DNA of 64,000 bases from MFD04580-c1 sp963702995 (GCA_963702995.1 OY969783.1:310001-374000); one strand, 5' to 3'; positions 19,499-29,073 are shown, counted from the stretch's first letter. The notes: generated from the sequence alone by a model not told the origin. Numbers and translations: made by a program.

Positions 19499-19628
19499 TC
19501 GGGTGGCGCACTGATCGGGCGGCGTACTGATCGGGCGGCCTTCTGGCGCAGCGCACCGTGAGAAGGCAATGGGCGCAGACGCCCGAGGCGAGTGAACGAG
19601 GGCGTTTTTCGGGCCTGGAGATTTCAAC

Positions 19629-21027
19629 GTGGCATCACACGGACACGATAACCCCGCCGCCGCCGCGGCCGACGACGTCACCCGCCTTGGGCCTGGCGCG
19701 CGGTCTCTGGCGGACAATTCGATCCTGGTCGGGGTCGGCGCCCTGATCGTCAGCCTCGCCCTGGGGTTCCTGTCGATCCTGGGGGCTCGACGGTTCTATT
19801 TCGCATACCTGGTCGCGTTCACGTTCTTCCTTTCTCTGGCGCTGGGGGCGATGGTCTTCGTGCTGATCCAGCATGTCACCCGCGCCGGCTGGAGCGTCAG
19901 CGTCCGCCGCGTCGCCGAGGCGATCGCCGCGACCCTGCCGACGCTGGGGGTCCTTTCGATCCCGATCCTCATTTCCGTCGTCGTCCAGAAGGGGGACCTG
20001 TACCGCTGGGCGCTGCCGCGCGGCGCCGCCGAAGTCGAGCTCCCCAGCAAGGCCGGCGCGCCGGGGGCGGCCACCGTCGCGGAACAGACCACCGAAAAGG
20101 ACGAATCAAAGAAACCGGCGAACGCACAAGACGCTTACAAAGCGGGCCAGCCGGCTCGCATCCTGGATGAGGTGACGCTTCGAAAGCGCGTCTGGCTGAA
20201 CCCGTTCGCGTTCGTCGTCCGGATCATTCTCTACTTCCTGATCTGGACGATGATCTCGCGGTTCTACCTGCGGCACTCGGCCGCCCAGGACGACGATGCC
20301 AGCGACACGAACCTCCTGGAGCACAACAACAAGCTTCGCGCCTGGGCCGGTCGGCCTGGTGACGATGGGGGTGACGCTGACGCTCGCGTCGTTCGACCTG
20401 ATCATGTCGCTCGACCCGCACTGGTTCAGCACGATCTTCGGCGTCTACTACTTCTCGGGCGGCTTCCTTGGGTTCTTCGCGCTGCTGATCGTGGCGGTCA
20501 TGACGCTGCAGCGATATGGCTATATCAGGCACAGCGTCGGCCCCGAGCATTTTCACGACCTGGGCAAGTTCCTCTTCGGGTTCGTCTTCTTCTGGGGCTA
20601 CATCGCCTTCAGTCAGTACATGCTTCTCTGGTACGCGAGCATCCCGGAAGAGACGGAATGGTTCGCCCGCCACGGGGCCACCACCAATCACAATGACATC
20701 ACCGGCTACAGCTATGTGATCCTCGCGATCCTCTTCGGGCACCTGGTGATCCCATTCCTTGGCCTTCTCTCCCGGCATGTGAAGCGGAACCGCTCGAGCC
20801 TGCTCTTCTGGGCGGTCTGGGTGCTGGTGTTCCACTTTATCGACCTCTACTGGGTCGTGATGCCGGAGTTGAGCAAGGTCTTTCGGCCCGGTTTTATCGA
20901 TATCACGGCGTTCGTCGCGGTCGGCGCGATCTTCCTGGGGTCCGTGGTCCGGACCCTAAGCCAGCACAGCCTGATCCCGGTGAACGACCCGCGGCTTCCG
21001 GACGCGATGGCGTTCGAGAACATTTAA
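19629..21027 (+). CDS. actF: Alternative complex III subunit ActF, NrfD-like membrane protein, frameshifted near 20345
   Basis: A GTG at 19629 opens the frame after a Pro/Ala-rich leader. The first half has several helices and a hydrophilic loop (TVAEQTTEKDESKKPANAQD). The second half, in another frame, carries the ActF signature TLASFDLIMSLDPHWFSTIF, then FGFVFFWGYIAFSQYMLLWY and FHFIDLYWVVMPEL. The switch falls at LRAWAGP, about 20341-20352, in a GGGCCGG context (one base extra or two missing). Together the halves give about 465 residues. ActF is the second large membrane subunit of the complex. Confidence 0.87.
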
Positions 21028-21159
21028 CTCGATCGCGCGACTCCGGTGCGGCCGCCGGAAGCGTCACAGCGGTTTCCGTCCTGGTCGATCGGGTTGCCGG
21101 CTTACGAAACGTCTGAAAACGAAATGGGCCGCCGATCGGCCCCGGATGCGAGGCGTAAG

Positions 21160-21579
21160 ATGACTACCAACAACGACGAGACGGACGCCCCGGACGATCG
21201 CGTCAGCTCTGAATGGAAGTTCTCGGCGAACGTGCCGCTCATCATCCTGACCGGGATCCTGTCGGTCCTTCTCCTGGTTGTGGCTGGGCTGGGGACCGAG
21301 GCGTTCTTCCGCTTCCAGGAAGGGATGGAGCGGGAGGTCAAGTCGGAGAAGGCGGTCCCGCTCGCCCTGGTCGAGCTTCGCAAGGAGCAGCGGGACGGCC
21401 TGGAGCGGGACGGTTGGGACTCGGATAAGCACGAGCACCGGGTCATCCCGATCCAGTCCGCGATGGCGATGGTCGTCGAAAGCAAAGGGCGGCCGCCGTC
21501 GTTGAAAGTGGTGCAACCGGCAACCACCACCCAGCCCGCCCCGGGCGCGACCACACAACCCGTGCCTGATGCCAAATAA
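21160..21579 (+). CDS. Small single-span membrane protein of the respiratory cluster
   Basis: ATG at 21160 (MTTNNDETDAP) is chosen; an in-frame ATG 38 codons upstream gives an implausible leader. The 139 residues have a hydrophilic N-terminus, one membrane helix (VPLIILTGILSVLLLVVAGL), an amphipathic charged stretch, and HRVIPIQSAMAMVVE followed by a Thr/Pro/Gln-rich tail. I do not recognise a named family. Its place between actF and the SCO gene suggests an accessory or assembly role for complex III or the oxidase; this is inference from context only. Confidence 0.65.
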   Translation: MTTNNDETDAPDDRVSSEWKFSANVPLIILTGILSVLLLVVAGLGTEAFFRFQEGMEREVKSEKAVPLALVELRKEQRDGLERDGWDSDKHEHRVIPIQSAMAMVVESKGRPPSLKVVQPATTTQPAPGATTQPVPDAK

Positions 21580-21632
21580 TTGCCCGGCACCGGCGGGTAG
21601 TGAACAGGCCCCCATGGGGCTGATCGATTGTC

Positions 21633-22558
21633 ATGAGCCGTACCCTGATTGGTAACAACTTCTTCCGAACGATCGCCTGTGCGATCCTTCTTGCTTTCGC
21701 TCCCCCTCTGTTTGGGGCGGCGCCCTTCGTCATCCAGACCGAAGGCCCGACGCCCGACGAGGTGAAGGAAGTCACCGTCGAAGAGCACCTGGGCGCGAGC
21801 CTGCCGCTCGACCTGGTCTTTCACGACGAGCAGGGGAGCGCGGTCCCCCTTCGCCAGTTTTTCAGCGGCAAGAAGCCCGTCGTCCTGCAGATGGGCTACT
21901 ACAACTGCCCGATGCTGTGCGGGCTGGTCTCGCAGGGCCTGATCAAGTCGCTGAAGGACGTGAGCCTCAACGCGGGAAGCGACTACGAAGTCGTTTACGT
22001 CAGCATTGACCCGAACGAAACGCCGTTGGTCGCGGCCGGCAAGAAACAGTCCTACGTGAAGGCCTACCAGCGCCCGGCGCGGCGGCCGGCTGGCACATGC
22101 TGACCGGCTCGCAGCCTCAGATCGCCGAGCTGGCCAAGGCCACTGGGTTCGTCTATCGATGGGTCGAGAGCGCCGGTCAGTACGCTCATCCGGCGGTCCT
22201 GATGGTCTGCTCGCCGGAAGGGAAGTTGACGCGCTATCTCTACGGCGTGTCCTATGACCCCAACACCGTCCGGCTTTCGCTGGTGGAAGCGGCCGACGGC
22301 AAGGTGGGCTCGACGGCCGACCGGTTCGTACTGACCTGCTTCAGGTACGACGGGCACCAGGGCAAGTATGCGTTCTTCGCGCTAAACCTGATGAAGGCGG
22401 GCGGGGTGGCGATCCTCGTGCTCGTGACGTCGCTTCTGGGCTACCTCTTCTGGCGCGAGCCGAGGATGGGGGCCGACGGGCGAATCACGTGGAAAAGCGA
22501 GGCTCCGAAGGCACCTGAAGGTACTCCGGCCGCGGGCAACGCCGGCGACACGAAATAA
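21633..22558 (+). CDS. SCO1/SenC copper chaperone, frameshifted near 22077
   Basis: A signal peptide (RTIACAILLAFAPPLFGAA) precedes a thioredoxin-fold SCO domain. The copper site is visible: CPMLC in GYYNCPMLCGLV, and the distant His in GQYAHPAVLMVC. The frame breaks at YQRP in CCCGGCGCGG. One extra G restores GAAAGWHMLTGSQPQIAELA and continues to 22558. A C-terminal membrane helix (MKAGGVAILVLVTSLLGYLF) is an addition seen in several SCO proteins of caa3 clusters. It probably delivers copper to the CuA site of the subunit II encoded next. Confidence 0.87.
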
Positions 22559-22643
22559 CGGGGATCCGAATCTTGGGGCGACCTGGTATCGCCGCGGGAA
22601 TGACCGACTCGAAACGAAACGAATCGCCTTACAGGGCTGAGCT

Positions 22644-23708
22644 ATGTCGCAGATGATCGCGGGCAACATCATCAGTCAGTTTTACCTGCCGGAGCGGGCG
22701 TCCACCGTCGCGGGGACGACCGACGCTATTTTCAACTTCATTCTGGCCCTGTCGGTCTTTTTCACGGCGTTGATCCTCATCCTGATGGTCGCGTTCGTCA
22801 TCAAGTACCGTCACCGCGAAGGCAAGCCACACGACCCGTCGGGCGGCCACAGCACCGCGCTGGAACTCACCTGGACGCTCATCCCGACGGTGCTGGTGGT
22901 AATCATCTTCTACGCTGGCTTTAAGCACTATCAGGACTTGATGGTCGAGCCGCCCTACGCCTATGAGATCGCGGCGACGGGGCAGATGTGGGCTTGGTCG
23001 TTCACCTACCCGAACGGTCATGAAGACCCTGAGCTTCACGTCCCGATCGATGTCCCGGTGCGGGTGGTGCTGAATTCCAAGGATGTGATCCACAGCCTGT
23101 TCATCCCGGCTTTCCGGGTGAAGAAGGATGTCGTCCCCGGCCGCTATAACCACCTCTGGTTCCAGGCGAATAAGCTGGGCACGTACGACATCTACTGTGC
23201 CGGGTATTGCGGGACGCAGCACTCGTCGATGCTAAGCCACGCGGTCGTCCACAGCGGCAGCGAATTCAAGGATTGGCTCGCAAAGCGAACCGACGACGAC
23301 AACAACGGCCCGCCGGTCGATACCGGGAAGCGCCTTTACAAGACCAAAGGGTGCGTCACCTGTCACTCGGTTGACGGGACGCGGCTGGTCGGGCCGACGT
23401 GGAAGGATATGTACGGCTCGAAGCAGCCGCTTCAGGACGGGACGTCCGTCCTGGCGGACGACGATTATATCCGGGAATCGATCGCGCTCCCGCAGGCAAA
23501 GATCGTCGCCACGTTCGGGCCGGTCAGCTCGATGCCGGCGTTCGCTCTGAAAGACCGTGAGATGCTGTCCCTGATCGCATACATGAAATCGATCAGCACC
23601 AACTACACCGGCGACGCAACGCTGCTGAACGGTCCCCCGGAGACGCGGCCGACGACGGGCCCCGCGTCGCAGCCAGCGGCGGGGCCGCAGACTCAGCCGA
23701 TGAGATAA
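22644..23708 (+). CDS. coxB: caa3-type cytochrome c oxidase subunit II with fused cytochrome c
   Basis: Two N-terminal helices (IFNFILALSVFFTALILILM and ELTWTLIPTVLVVIIFYAGF) are followed by a cupredoxin domain. Its CuA ligands are seen in CAGYCGTQHSSM (Cys, Cys, His, Met) with the upstream His in DVIHSLFIPAF. A C-terminal cytochrome c domain carries CVTCH and a Met in SSMPAF. This fusion defines caa3 oxidases, which take electrons through the attached heme. A Thr/Pro/Gln-rich tail ends the 354 residues. The start is at 22644; GGGCTGAGCT precedes it. Confidence 0.95.
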   Translation: MSQMIAGNIISQFYLPERASTVAGTTDAIFNFILALSVFFTALILILMVAFVIKYRHREGKPHDPSGGHSTALELTWTLIPTVLVVIIFYAGFKHYQDLMVEPPYAYEIAATGQMWAWSFTYPNGHEDPELHVPIDVPVRVVLNSKDVIHSLFIPAFRVKKDVVPGRYNHLWFQANKLGTYDIYCAGYCGTQHSSMLSHAVVHSGSEFKDWLAKRTDDDNNGPPVDTGKRLYKTKGCVTCHSVDGTRLVGPTWKDMYGSKQPLQDGTSVLADDDYIRESIALPQAKIVATFGPVSSMPAFALKDREMLSLIAYMKSISTNYTGDATLLNGPPETRPTTGPASQPAAGPQTQPMR

Positions 23709-23750
23709 TGGTCGATCGCATGATGTCACGAGCCAGATCCGGCTTTCGCC

Positions 23751-23852
23751 GTAGGGACCGCGCCGCGGTCCGGCGCACGGCGTGTCGCTTGATCGGCCAA
23801 GCGCCCCCGGCATGTGGGACAGGTGACGTTCGGACCGCAGTGCGGTCCCTAC
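23751..23852. repeat. Inverted repeat pair upstream of coxA
   Basis: GTAGGGACCGCGCCGCGGTCCG (23751-23772) is answered by CGGACCGCAGTGCGGTCCCTAC (23831-23852). Each arm is itself palindromic, so the block can form two small hairpins or one large one. It fills most of the 295-bp gap between coxB and coxA, where I see no gene. Confidence 0.8.
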
Positions 23853-24003
23853 TCGATGTCCGGGTGTTGGAGAGTCGTCCGCCCGGACGCCGCATGCGGG
23901 CCTTGACGGATTGAACGACGGGGCGTCGCCTGCTCTCAGACGGGGCGTTGCCTGCCCTCAAACGAAGAAAGAACGTCCGGAGTTCAAGCACCGGAGTCAC
24001 AAG

Positions 24004-25800
24004 ATGTCACTCGGAATTGGTATCGGAAACCTGGGCTACGAAGTTCCCGCGCCGGATCTGGTGAAGCGCCCGCACGCGCCCACGCCGCCCGGCGACAATT
24101 ACCTCAAGCACGGCAAAGGGGTCCGCTCGTGGATCTTCACGCTCGATCACAAGCGGATCGGGCTGATGTACATGATGCTCGTGCTCTCGGCGTTCGCGCT
24201 CGGCGGGATTTTCGCCATCCTGCTTCGCACCCAGCTCTGGACCCCCAGCCGCGGGACCGGGACGCAGGCCGTGGCGAACATGGACCTGTACAACAACTTC
24301 TTCACGCTGCACGGCTCGGTGATGGTGTTCCTCTTTATCATCCCGGCCATCCCCGCCATCCTTGGCAACTTCGTCCTGCCGATGATGCTCGGCGCCAAGG
24401 ATGTCGCCTTCCCACGGCTCAACCTCCTTAGCCTGTGGATCTACGCCTTCGGGGCGACCTTCTTCGTCTACGTGCTCGGCAGCGGCGTGCTGCGGGCGGC
24501 GTTCGATATCCACCTCCCCGGGGGCTTTGGCCTGGATACCGGCTGGACGTTCTACACGCCCTACAGCAGCACCAAGTCGCAAGGCGCTGTTGTGCCCGCG
24601 GTGCTCGGCGCGTTCATCCTCGGCTTCAGCTCGATCCTGACCGGCCTGAACTTCATCGCCTCGGTCCACATGCTGCGGCCGAAGGGGATGACCTGGTTCA
24701 AAATGCCCCTGTTCCTCTGGGCCATCTACTCGACCGCCATCATCCAGGTGCTCGCCACGCCCGTCCTGGCGATCACGCTCCTGCTTCTCACGGCCGAGAG
24801 GCTGCTGAAGATTGGGATCTTCGACCCCTACCAGGGGGGTGACCCGGTCCTGTTCCAGCACTTCTTCTGGTTCTACAGCCACCCGGCCGTCTACATCATG
24901 ATCCTGCCGGCGATGGGGATCATCAGCGAGATTATGGTCGCCTTCAGCCGCAAGTACGTCTTCGGCTACGTCTTCATCGCCTTGAGCTCTCTGGCGATCG
25001 CGCTGCTCAGCTTCCTCGTCTGGGGCCACCACATGTTCGTCAGCGGGCAGTCGGCGGTGACAAGCGCTATCTTCAGCGTCATCACCTTCGCCGTCGCCAT
25101 CCCGTCGGCGATCAAAGTGTTCAACTGGCTCGCGACGCTCTACAAGGGGGATATCCGGCTCAAGACGCCGTTGCTCTATGCCCTGGGCTTCATGGTGCTG
25201 TTCACGCTCGGCGGCCTGACGGGGCTCTTCCTCGGGGCGCTGGCGGTTGACGTCCACCTGACCAACACCTATTTCATCGTCGCCCACTTCCACTACGTGA
25301 TGATGGGGAGCACGCTCTTCGCGTTCCTCGGCGGGATGTATTACTGGTGGCCGAAGATGTTCGGCCGCATGTACTGCGAATGGTTCGGGCAGATCGCGGC
25401 GATTGTCGTCTTCATCGGGTTCAATGGCGCTTTCTTCCCGCAGTTCATCGCCGGCAGCCAGGGCATGCCGCGTCGGTACGCGAGCTATCCGGTTCAGTTC
25501 GTATCGGCCCATCGGGCGTCAACGGTCGGCGCTTATGTGCTGGGCGCCGGCCTCGTGATGGTGGGGCTGAACTGGGCGCACTCGCTTCGCCGCGGGAAGC
25601 CGGCGGCCGACAACCCCTGGGGCTCCAACACGCTCGAATGGCGTTCGACTTCGCCGCCCCGACACGATAACTTCGAGACAGCCCCGATCGCCGACGATCC
25701 GTATGACCTGCACGGCTGGGTCTATGTCCCGGCCATCGACGGCTGGGTGAAGCAGGAGGGCGCCGCCGCGGCGCTCGTGCCCCCCGGGCAACATCATTAA
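24004..25800 (+). CDS. coxA: caa3-type cytochrome c oxidase subunit I
   Basis: ATG at 24004 (MSLGIGIGNLGY) is preferred over an upstream extension without similarity. About 598 residues form twelve helices. Heme a ligand His lies in FFTLHGSVMVF. YSHPAVYIMILP holds a CuB His and the cross-linked Tyr; the YS pair replaces the Glu of A1 enzymes, so this is an A2-type oxidase. WGHHMFV supplies two more CuB ligands, and VAHFHYVMMG the heme a3 and heme a His. The hydrophilic C-terminal tail (about 60 residues) is unremarkable. It reduces oxygen and pumps protons. Confidence 0.96.
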   Translation: MSLGIGIGNLGYEVPAPDLVKRPHAPTPPGDNYLKHGKGVRSWIFTLDHKRIGLMYMMLVLSAFALGGIFAILLRTQLWTPSRGTGTQAVANMDLYNNFFTLHGSVMVFLFIIPAIPAILGNFVLPMMLGAKDVAFPRLNLLSLWIYAFGATFFVYVLGSGVLRAAFDIHLPGGFGLDTGWTFYTPYSSTKSQGAVVPAVLGAFILGFSSILTGLNFIASVHMLRPKGMTWFKMPLFLWAIYSTAIIQVLATPVLAITLLLLTAERLLKIGIFDPYQGGDPVLFQHFFWFYSHPAVYIMILPAMGIISEIMVAFSRKYVFGYVFIALSSLAIALLSFLVWGHHMFVSGQSAVTSAIFSVITFAVAIPSAIKVFNWLATLYKGDIRLKTPLLYALGFMVLFTLGGLTGLFLGALAVDVHLTNTYFIVAHFHYVMMGSTLFAFLGGMYYWWPKMFGRMYCEWFGQIAAIVVFIGFNGAFFPQFIAGSQGMPRRYASYPVQFVSAHRASTVGAYVLGAGLVMVGLNWAHSLRRGKPAADNPWGSNTLEWRSTSPPRHDNFETAPIADDPYDLHGWVYVPAIDGWVKQEGAAAALVPPGQHH

Positions 25801-25909
25801 CCGGCGCGCGAGCGCAGGACGACATTGCAGACCTTGGGCTGAAGCCGGTCAGCCGATCGCGGCCGCCGGCCGCCCCTGAACTTTCGTGGCAAGCGACACA
25901 GAGAGCCGC

Positions 25910-26890
25910 ATGAGCAACGCAGACGTCTCAATCGCCGGTGGCACCGCGACACTCGCCCCGCATGGCGAGCACGCGCACAACGGGCAGGCTCATCACGACC
26001 CGCACCTGGCGCATCACTTTGATTCGCGTGACCAGCAGTCGCAGTCGGGCAAGCTGGGGATGTGGGTCTTCCTCGCCACCGAGATCCTGATGTTCGGCGG
26101 CCTGTTCTGCGCTTATTCGGTTTACCGGCATAACCACCCCGAAGTCTTCGAGCAGGCGCATAAGGCGCTCGACAAGAACCTCGGGGCGATCAATACCGTC
26201 GTACTGATCAGCAGCAGCCTTTCGATGGCGTGGGGTGTGCGGTGCGCCCAGCTCAACCAGCGGAAGGGGCTCATCCTCTGCCTGATCCTCACGCTGATGG
26301 GGGGAGCGGGCTTCATGGCGATCAAGACGATCGAGTACCACCAGAAGTGGGAGCATAAGCTCTTCCCCGGTTCCTCGAACCGATTCTTCCACTACGCGAC
26401 CGGCCAGCCCGCGCCGGCCGCGGAGGCGATGAAAGGGACGATGGAGGCCGGTGCGCCGATGACCCAGCCCGCGTCATCCGCCGCGGCCGTGATCGCGCCC
26501 GTTACCGTCGCCGACCCCAATGCCGGCGGCAACGACGCGGCCGCCATCAAGCCGATCGCCGGTGGGCCGGCCGGGCTGAACGCCGCCTATGCCGCGCCGG
26601 ATGTCATCGACACCTCCAAGCCCGCCGACAACGAGATCGAAGCCGAAGAGCTGAGCCGCCACGATCGCGAGCATCTGTCAACATTCTTCAGCATCTATTT
26701 CATGATGACCGGCCTGCACGGGATCCACGTGCTGGTTGGTATGGGGCTGATGATCTGGCTGCTGATGCGGGCGATGAAGAATGAGTTCAGCAGCGCCTAT
26801 TTCACGCCCGTGGACCTGGTCGGCCTCTATTGGCACTTGGTGGATCTGATCTGGATCTTCCTTTTCCCGCTCCTGTACCTGATTCACTAG
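25910..26890 (+). CDS. coxC: Cytochrome c oxidase subunit III with Ala/Pro-rich insertion
   Basis: ATG at 25910 (MSNADVSIAGG). A His-rich N-terminus precedes subunit III helices (MWVFLATEILMFGGLFCAYS, INTVVLISSSLSMAW, FSIYFMMTGLHGIHVLVGMG, VGLYWHLVDLIWIFLFPLLY). Between the central helices lies an insertion of about 90 residues (from GQPAPAAEAMKG to NEIEAEELSRHD), rich in Ala, Pro and Gly. It has no recognisable domain and makes the protein 326 residues. Subunit III binds lipid and stabilises subunit I. A second, shorter subunit III gene lies downstream. Confidence 0.93.
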   Translation: MSNADVSIAGGTATLAPHGEHAHNGQAHHDPHLAHHFDSRDQQSQSGKLGMWVFLATEILMFGGLFCAYSVYRHNHPEVFEQAHKALDKNLGAINTVVLISSSLSMAWGVRCAQLNQRKGLILCLILTLMGGAGFMAIKTIEYHQKWEHKLFPGSSNRFFHYATGQPAPAAEAMKGTMEAGAPMTQPASSAAAVIAPVTVADPNAGGNDAAAIKPIAGGPAGLNAAYAAPDVIDTSKPADNEIEAEELSRHDREHLSTFFSIYFMMTGLHGIHVLVGMGLMIWLLMRAMKNEFSSAYFTPVDLVGLYWHLVDLIWIFLFPLLYLIH

Positions 26891-26919
26891 TGGTTCACTG
26901 ACAGAAAACGAGCATCCGC

Positions 26920-27321
26920 ATGAGCACGCATACGACCACAGACGCCGGGGCCAAGGACGCCCATGCCGCGGACGACCACGGCGGGCATGCCCAGCCGCAC
27001 GCGGTCCCGATCGCGTACCTTCTGGGCACGTTCGCCCTCCTGATGCTGCTGACCGGGTTGACGGTTGGAGTGACTTACGTTGACCTGGGGCCGCTGAACA
27101 TCTGGGTAGCCTTGCTCGTGGCGGTCGTGAAGGCAGGCCTGGTGGCGATGTTCTTCATGCACCTCCGCTGGGATAGCCCATTCAATGGGATCATCCTGAT
27201 CGCTTCGCTGCTGTTCGTCGCGATCTTCATGGGGATTACGCTGCTCGACAGCCACAACTACCAGATCAATATGGACCCCGCGCCGGGCTCCAACCTGACT
27301 GTGCAGCAGTCGTCGCCCTGA
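26920..27321 (+). CDS. Cytochrome c oxidase subunit IV (COX4_pro-like)
   Basis: The 133-residue product has a His-rich N-terminus (HAADDHGGHAQPHAVP) and three membrane helices. It contains the subunit IV signature VALLVAVVKAGLVAMFFMHL followed by RWDSP. Length and motif are typical of bacterial caa3 subunit IV, a small stabilising subunit. It starts 29 bp after coxC and shares its operon. Confidence 0.9.
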   Translation: MSTHTTTDAGAKDAHAADDHGGHAQPHAVPIAYLLGTFALLMLLTGLTVGVTYVDLGPLNIWVALLVAVVKAGLVAMFFMHLRWDSPFNGIILIASLLFVAIFMGITLLDSHNYQINMDPAPGSNLTVQQSSP

Positions 27322-27450
27322 TCCGCCAGAAGCCTCAACTCCGCTCGATCAGTACGCGCCTATCATCCATTGAGCATCTTGACCGACGCTGAAACCGATA
27401 TCGCTGCCGCCATGGCCATTGGGGCGAACTTCTGGTTCGCCCCTTCTGCT

Positions 27451-27667
27451 TTAGCACTACAGCGCTATTTGGTCACTGGAGCACGAGAAGAACGTCGAAA
27501 TCCGAAACACGAAATCCGAAGGAATGAGAAATCGGGAAAGAAGAAACCGGATTCAATCGCGAGTATCGATTTCCGCTTTGCCTTTGTTTGAAGTTCCTTG
27601 AGATTTCGTGCTTCGGATTTTCTGATTCGGGAAGGCTTGATCGCAGAATCAGCGCTGTAGTGTTAGA
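27451..27667. repeat. MITE-like repeat, family B, complete copy
   Basis: Terminal arms TTAGCACTACAGCGCT and AGCGCTGTAGTGTTAGAA bound a 217-bp inverted repeat with the internal CGAAATCCGAAACACGAAAT / ATTTCGTGCTTCGG arms. The copy is nearly identical to the one at 6200-6397 over their shared length. The gap 27322-27729 holds nothing else I can support. Confidence 0.85.
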
Positions 27668-27729
27668 AGGCGGGCCGTTTTGGCCGCTCCCCTTTTGATA
27701 CGTCGCATTCGCATCACCCCTGGGCCTCT

Positions 27730-28332
27730 ATGTCCGCCACACCCTCTGATACCACAGCCGGCCGCCTCAAGCCGGGGTTCAACCCGCCGCGCGAGACGGG
27801 GTTCGTCGGGATGCTTCTTTTCCTGGCGGCGCTGTTCATGCTCTTCGCGGCCGGGCTGGTGGGGTACGTTCTGATGCGAGTGCGGGCGCCGGCGAACGTC
27901 TCGATCCACTTCCCCGCGCTGCTCTGGGCGAGCACCATGACGCTGCTTGCCGTGAGCGTTTCGGTCCATCTGGCGTTGAAGGCGGTTCAGCAAGAGCGTC
28001 AGGCGGATTTCCGGCGGTGGCTTGGCCTGCTGATTGCGGCGGCCGCAGGCTTCCTGATCCTGCAGACGCCGGCGCTGTGGAACATTCTCTCCACCCACTT
28101 CGCCGTCGAGGCGACCGGGACACATCTTTACGGGCTCGTCTTCTTCCTGATCCTGGTCCACGCCCTGCACGTGGTGGGGGGCATCGCCTGGCTGGCCGTG
28201 ATCTCGATCCACGGGTTCAGCGGCGGCTACGACCACGAACATTACCAGCCCGTTCGACTCGCCGCCCTCTACTGGCATTTCCTTGATGTCGTCTGGGTCG
28301 TGATGTTCCTGAGTTTCCAGCTTCTGGGGTGA
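27730..28332 (+). CDS. Second cytochrome c oxidase subunit III-like protein
   Basis: A compact 200-residue subunit III paralogue with about five helices. ETGFVGMLLFLAALFMLFAA, WASTMTLLAVSVSVHLALKA, THLYGLVFFLILVHALHVVG and LYWHFLDVVWVVMFLSFQLL match the heme-copper oxidase subunit III fold. It closes the respiratory cluster and is separated from subunit IV by the family B repeat. Two subunit III genes also occur in other caa3 operons. A terminator hairpin follows. Confidence 0.88.
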   Translation: MSATPSDTTAGRLKPGFNPPRETGFVGMLLFLAALFMLFAAGLVGYVLMRVRAPANVSIHFPALLWASTMTLLAVSVSVHLALKAVQQERQADFRRWLGLLIAAAAGFLILQTPALWNILSTHFAVEATGTHLYGLVFFLILVHALHVVGGIAWLAVISIHGFSGGYDHEHYQPVRLAALYWHFLDVVWVVMFLSFQLLG

Positions 28333-28404
28333 ATGGGCGGGAAGGTTCGTCGCCGGAGCGGCACGCTCTGGCATGCCCCGCCGGTCCCCCATACGCCAAA
28401 GCGG

Positions 28405-28430
28405 AAGCCCGGCCATCGGCGGCCGGGCTT
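28405..28430. terminator. Bidirectional terminator between convergent genes
   Basis: A hairpin AAGCCCGGCC / GGCCGGGCTT (10-bp stem, 6-nt loop) lies between the last oxidase gene (+) and the DUF2617-like gene (-). It probably ends the respiratory operon. The T tract on the + strand is weak. Confidence 0.65.
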
Positions 28431-28503
28431 TCCACATGTCTTACGGTCCGCTTCAGTTACCGAACAGGCCAGCGCGTCCCTTGCGCCACGCCCATCATCC
28501 AAC

Positions 28504-29073
28504 TCAAGCGCCCTTGATGACTTCGATGATCGCCTGCGTCTTGATCACCATCTGGTTCTCGTCGAAAAGGTGGAAGCTCTGAACGAGCAACTCGTGGCTG
28601 CGGCGTTCAATGTCCAGAACGCTCAGGAAAGCACCCGAGTCGCCGGAGAGCTGCCCGTCGGCGCTCATCAACTCACGCTTCGCGGCGTAAGTGCTGATCT
28701 CGTGACGGGTTGCTTCGTACAGCGTCTGCGTGAGCTGCTCTTCCTGCGTGCTGATCATGTACTTGACGTTGCCGCCGACAGTCATTTCGTGATACTTCTC
28801 ACCGCGGCACTGAATCGACTGGAGCAAGTTCCGATCGTTCAAGGCCTCGTTGTTGGAGACGATAACCTCTGCGAGCGTCGTCTTGCCGGCCGTAAAGGTG
28901 ATCACGTGGCCGCCTTCGACGAGCCAGATGTCGGCTTCGTACGCGCGGCGGGACACCTGTTCACTCTGCACGATCTTGAAGAGCTCCGGATGAAGAGTCC
29001 GCTGGTACAGAAGGAGGGTGAGACCTCCAGAACGGCGCTGCTTGGTTCGGTTATTCGTGGGCATGGCTTCCAT
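28504..29073 (-). CDS. DUF2617-like protein of unknown function
   Basis: ATG at 29073 (MEAMPTNNRTKQ) follows AGAAAGAGC; further upstream codons are less plausible. The 189-residue soluble product has LTLLLYQRTLHPELFKIVQS near its start, which resembles DUF2617 proteins, then alternating strands and a central segment YHEMTVGGNVKYMIST. No catalytic motif or signal peptide is visible. Base composition is lower in GC than the flanking oxidase genes. It is convergent with the respiratory operon and probably transcribed alone. The 289 bp beyond its start, up to 29362, hold nothing I can support. Confidence 0.65.
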   Translation of the reverse strand: MEAMPTNNRTKQRRSGGLTLLLYQRTLHPELFKIVQSEQVSRRAYEADIWLVEGGHVITFTAGKTTLAEVIVSNNEALNDRNLLQSIQCRGEKYHEMTVGGNVKYMISTQEEQLTQTLYEATRHEISTYAAKRELMSADGQLSGDSGAFLSVLDIERRSHELLVQSFHLFDENQMVIKTQAIIEVIKGA

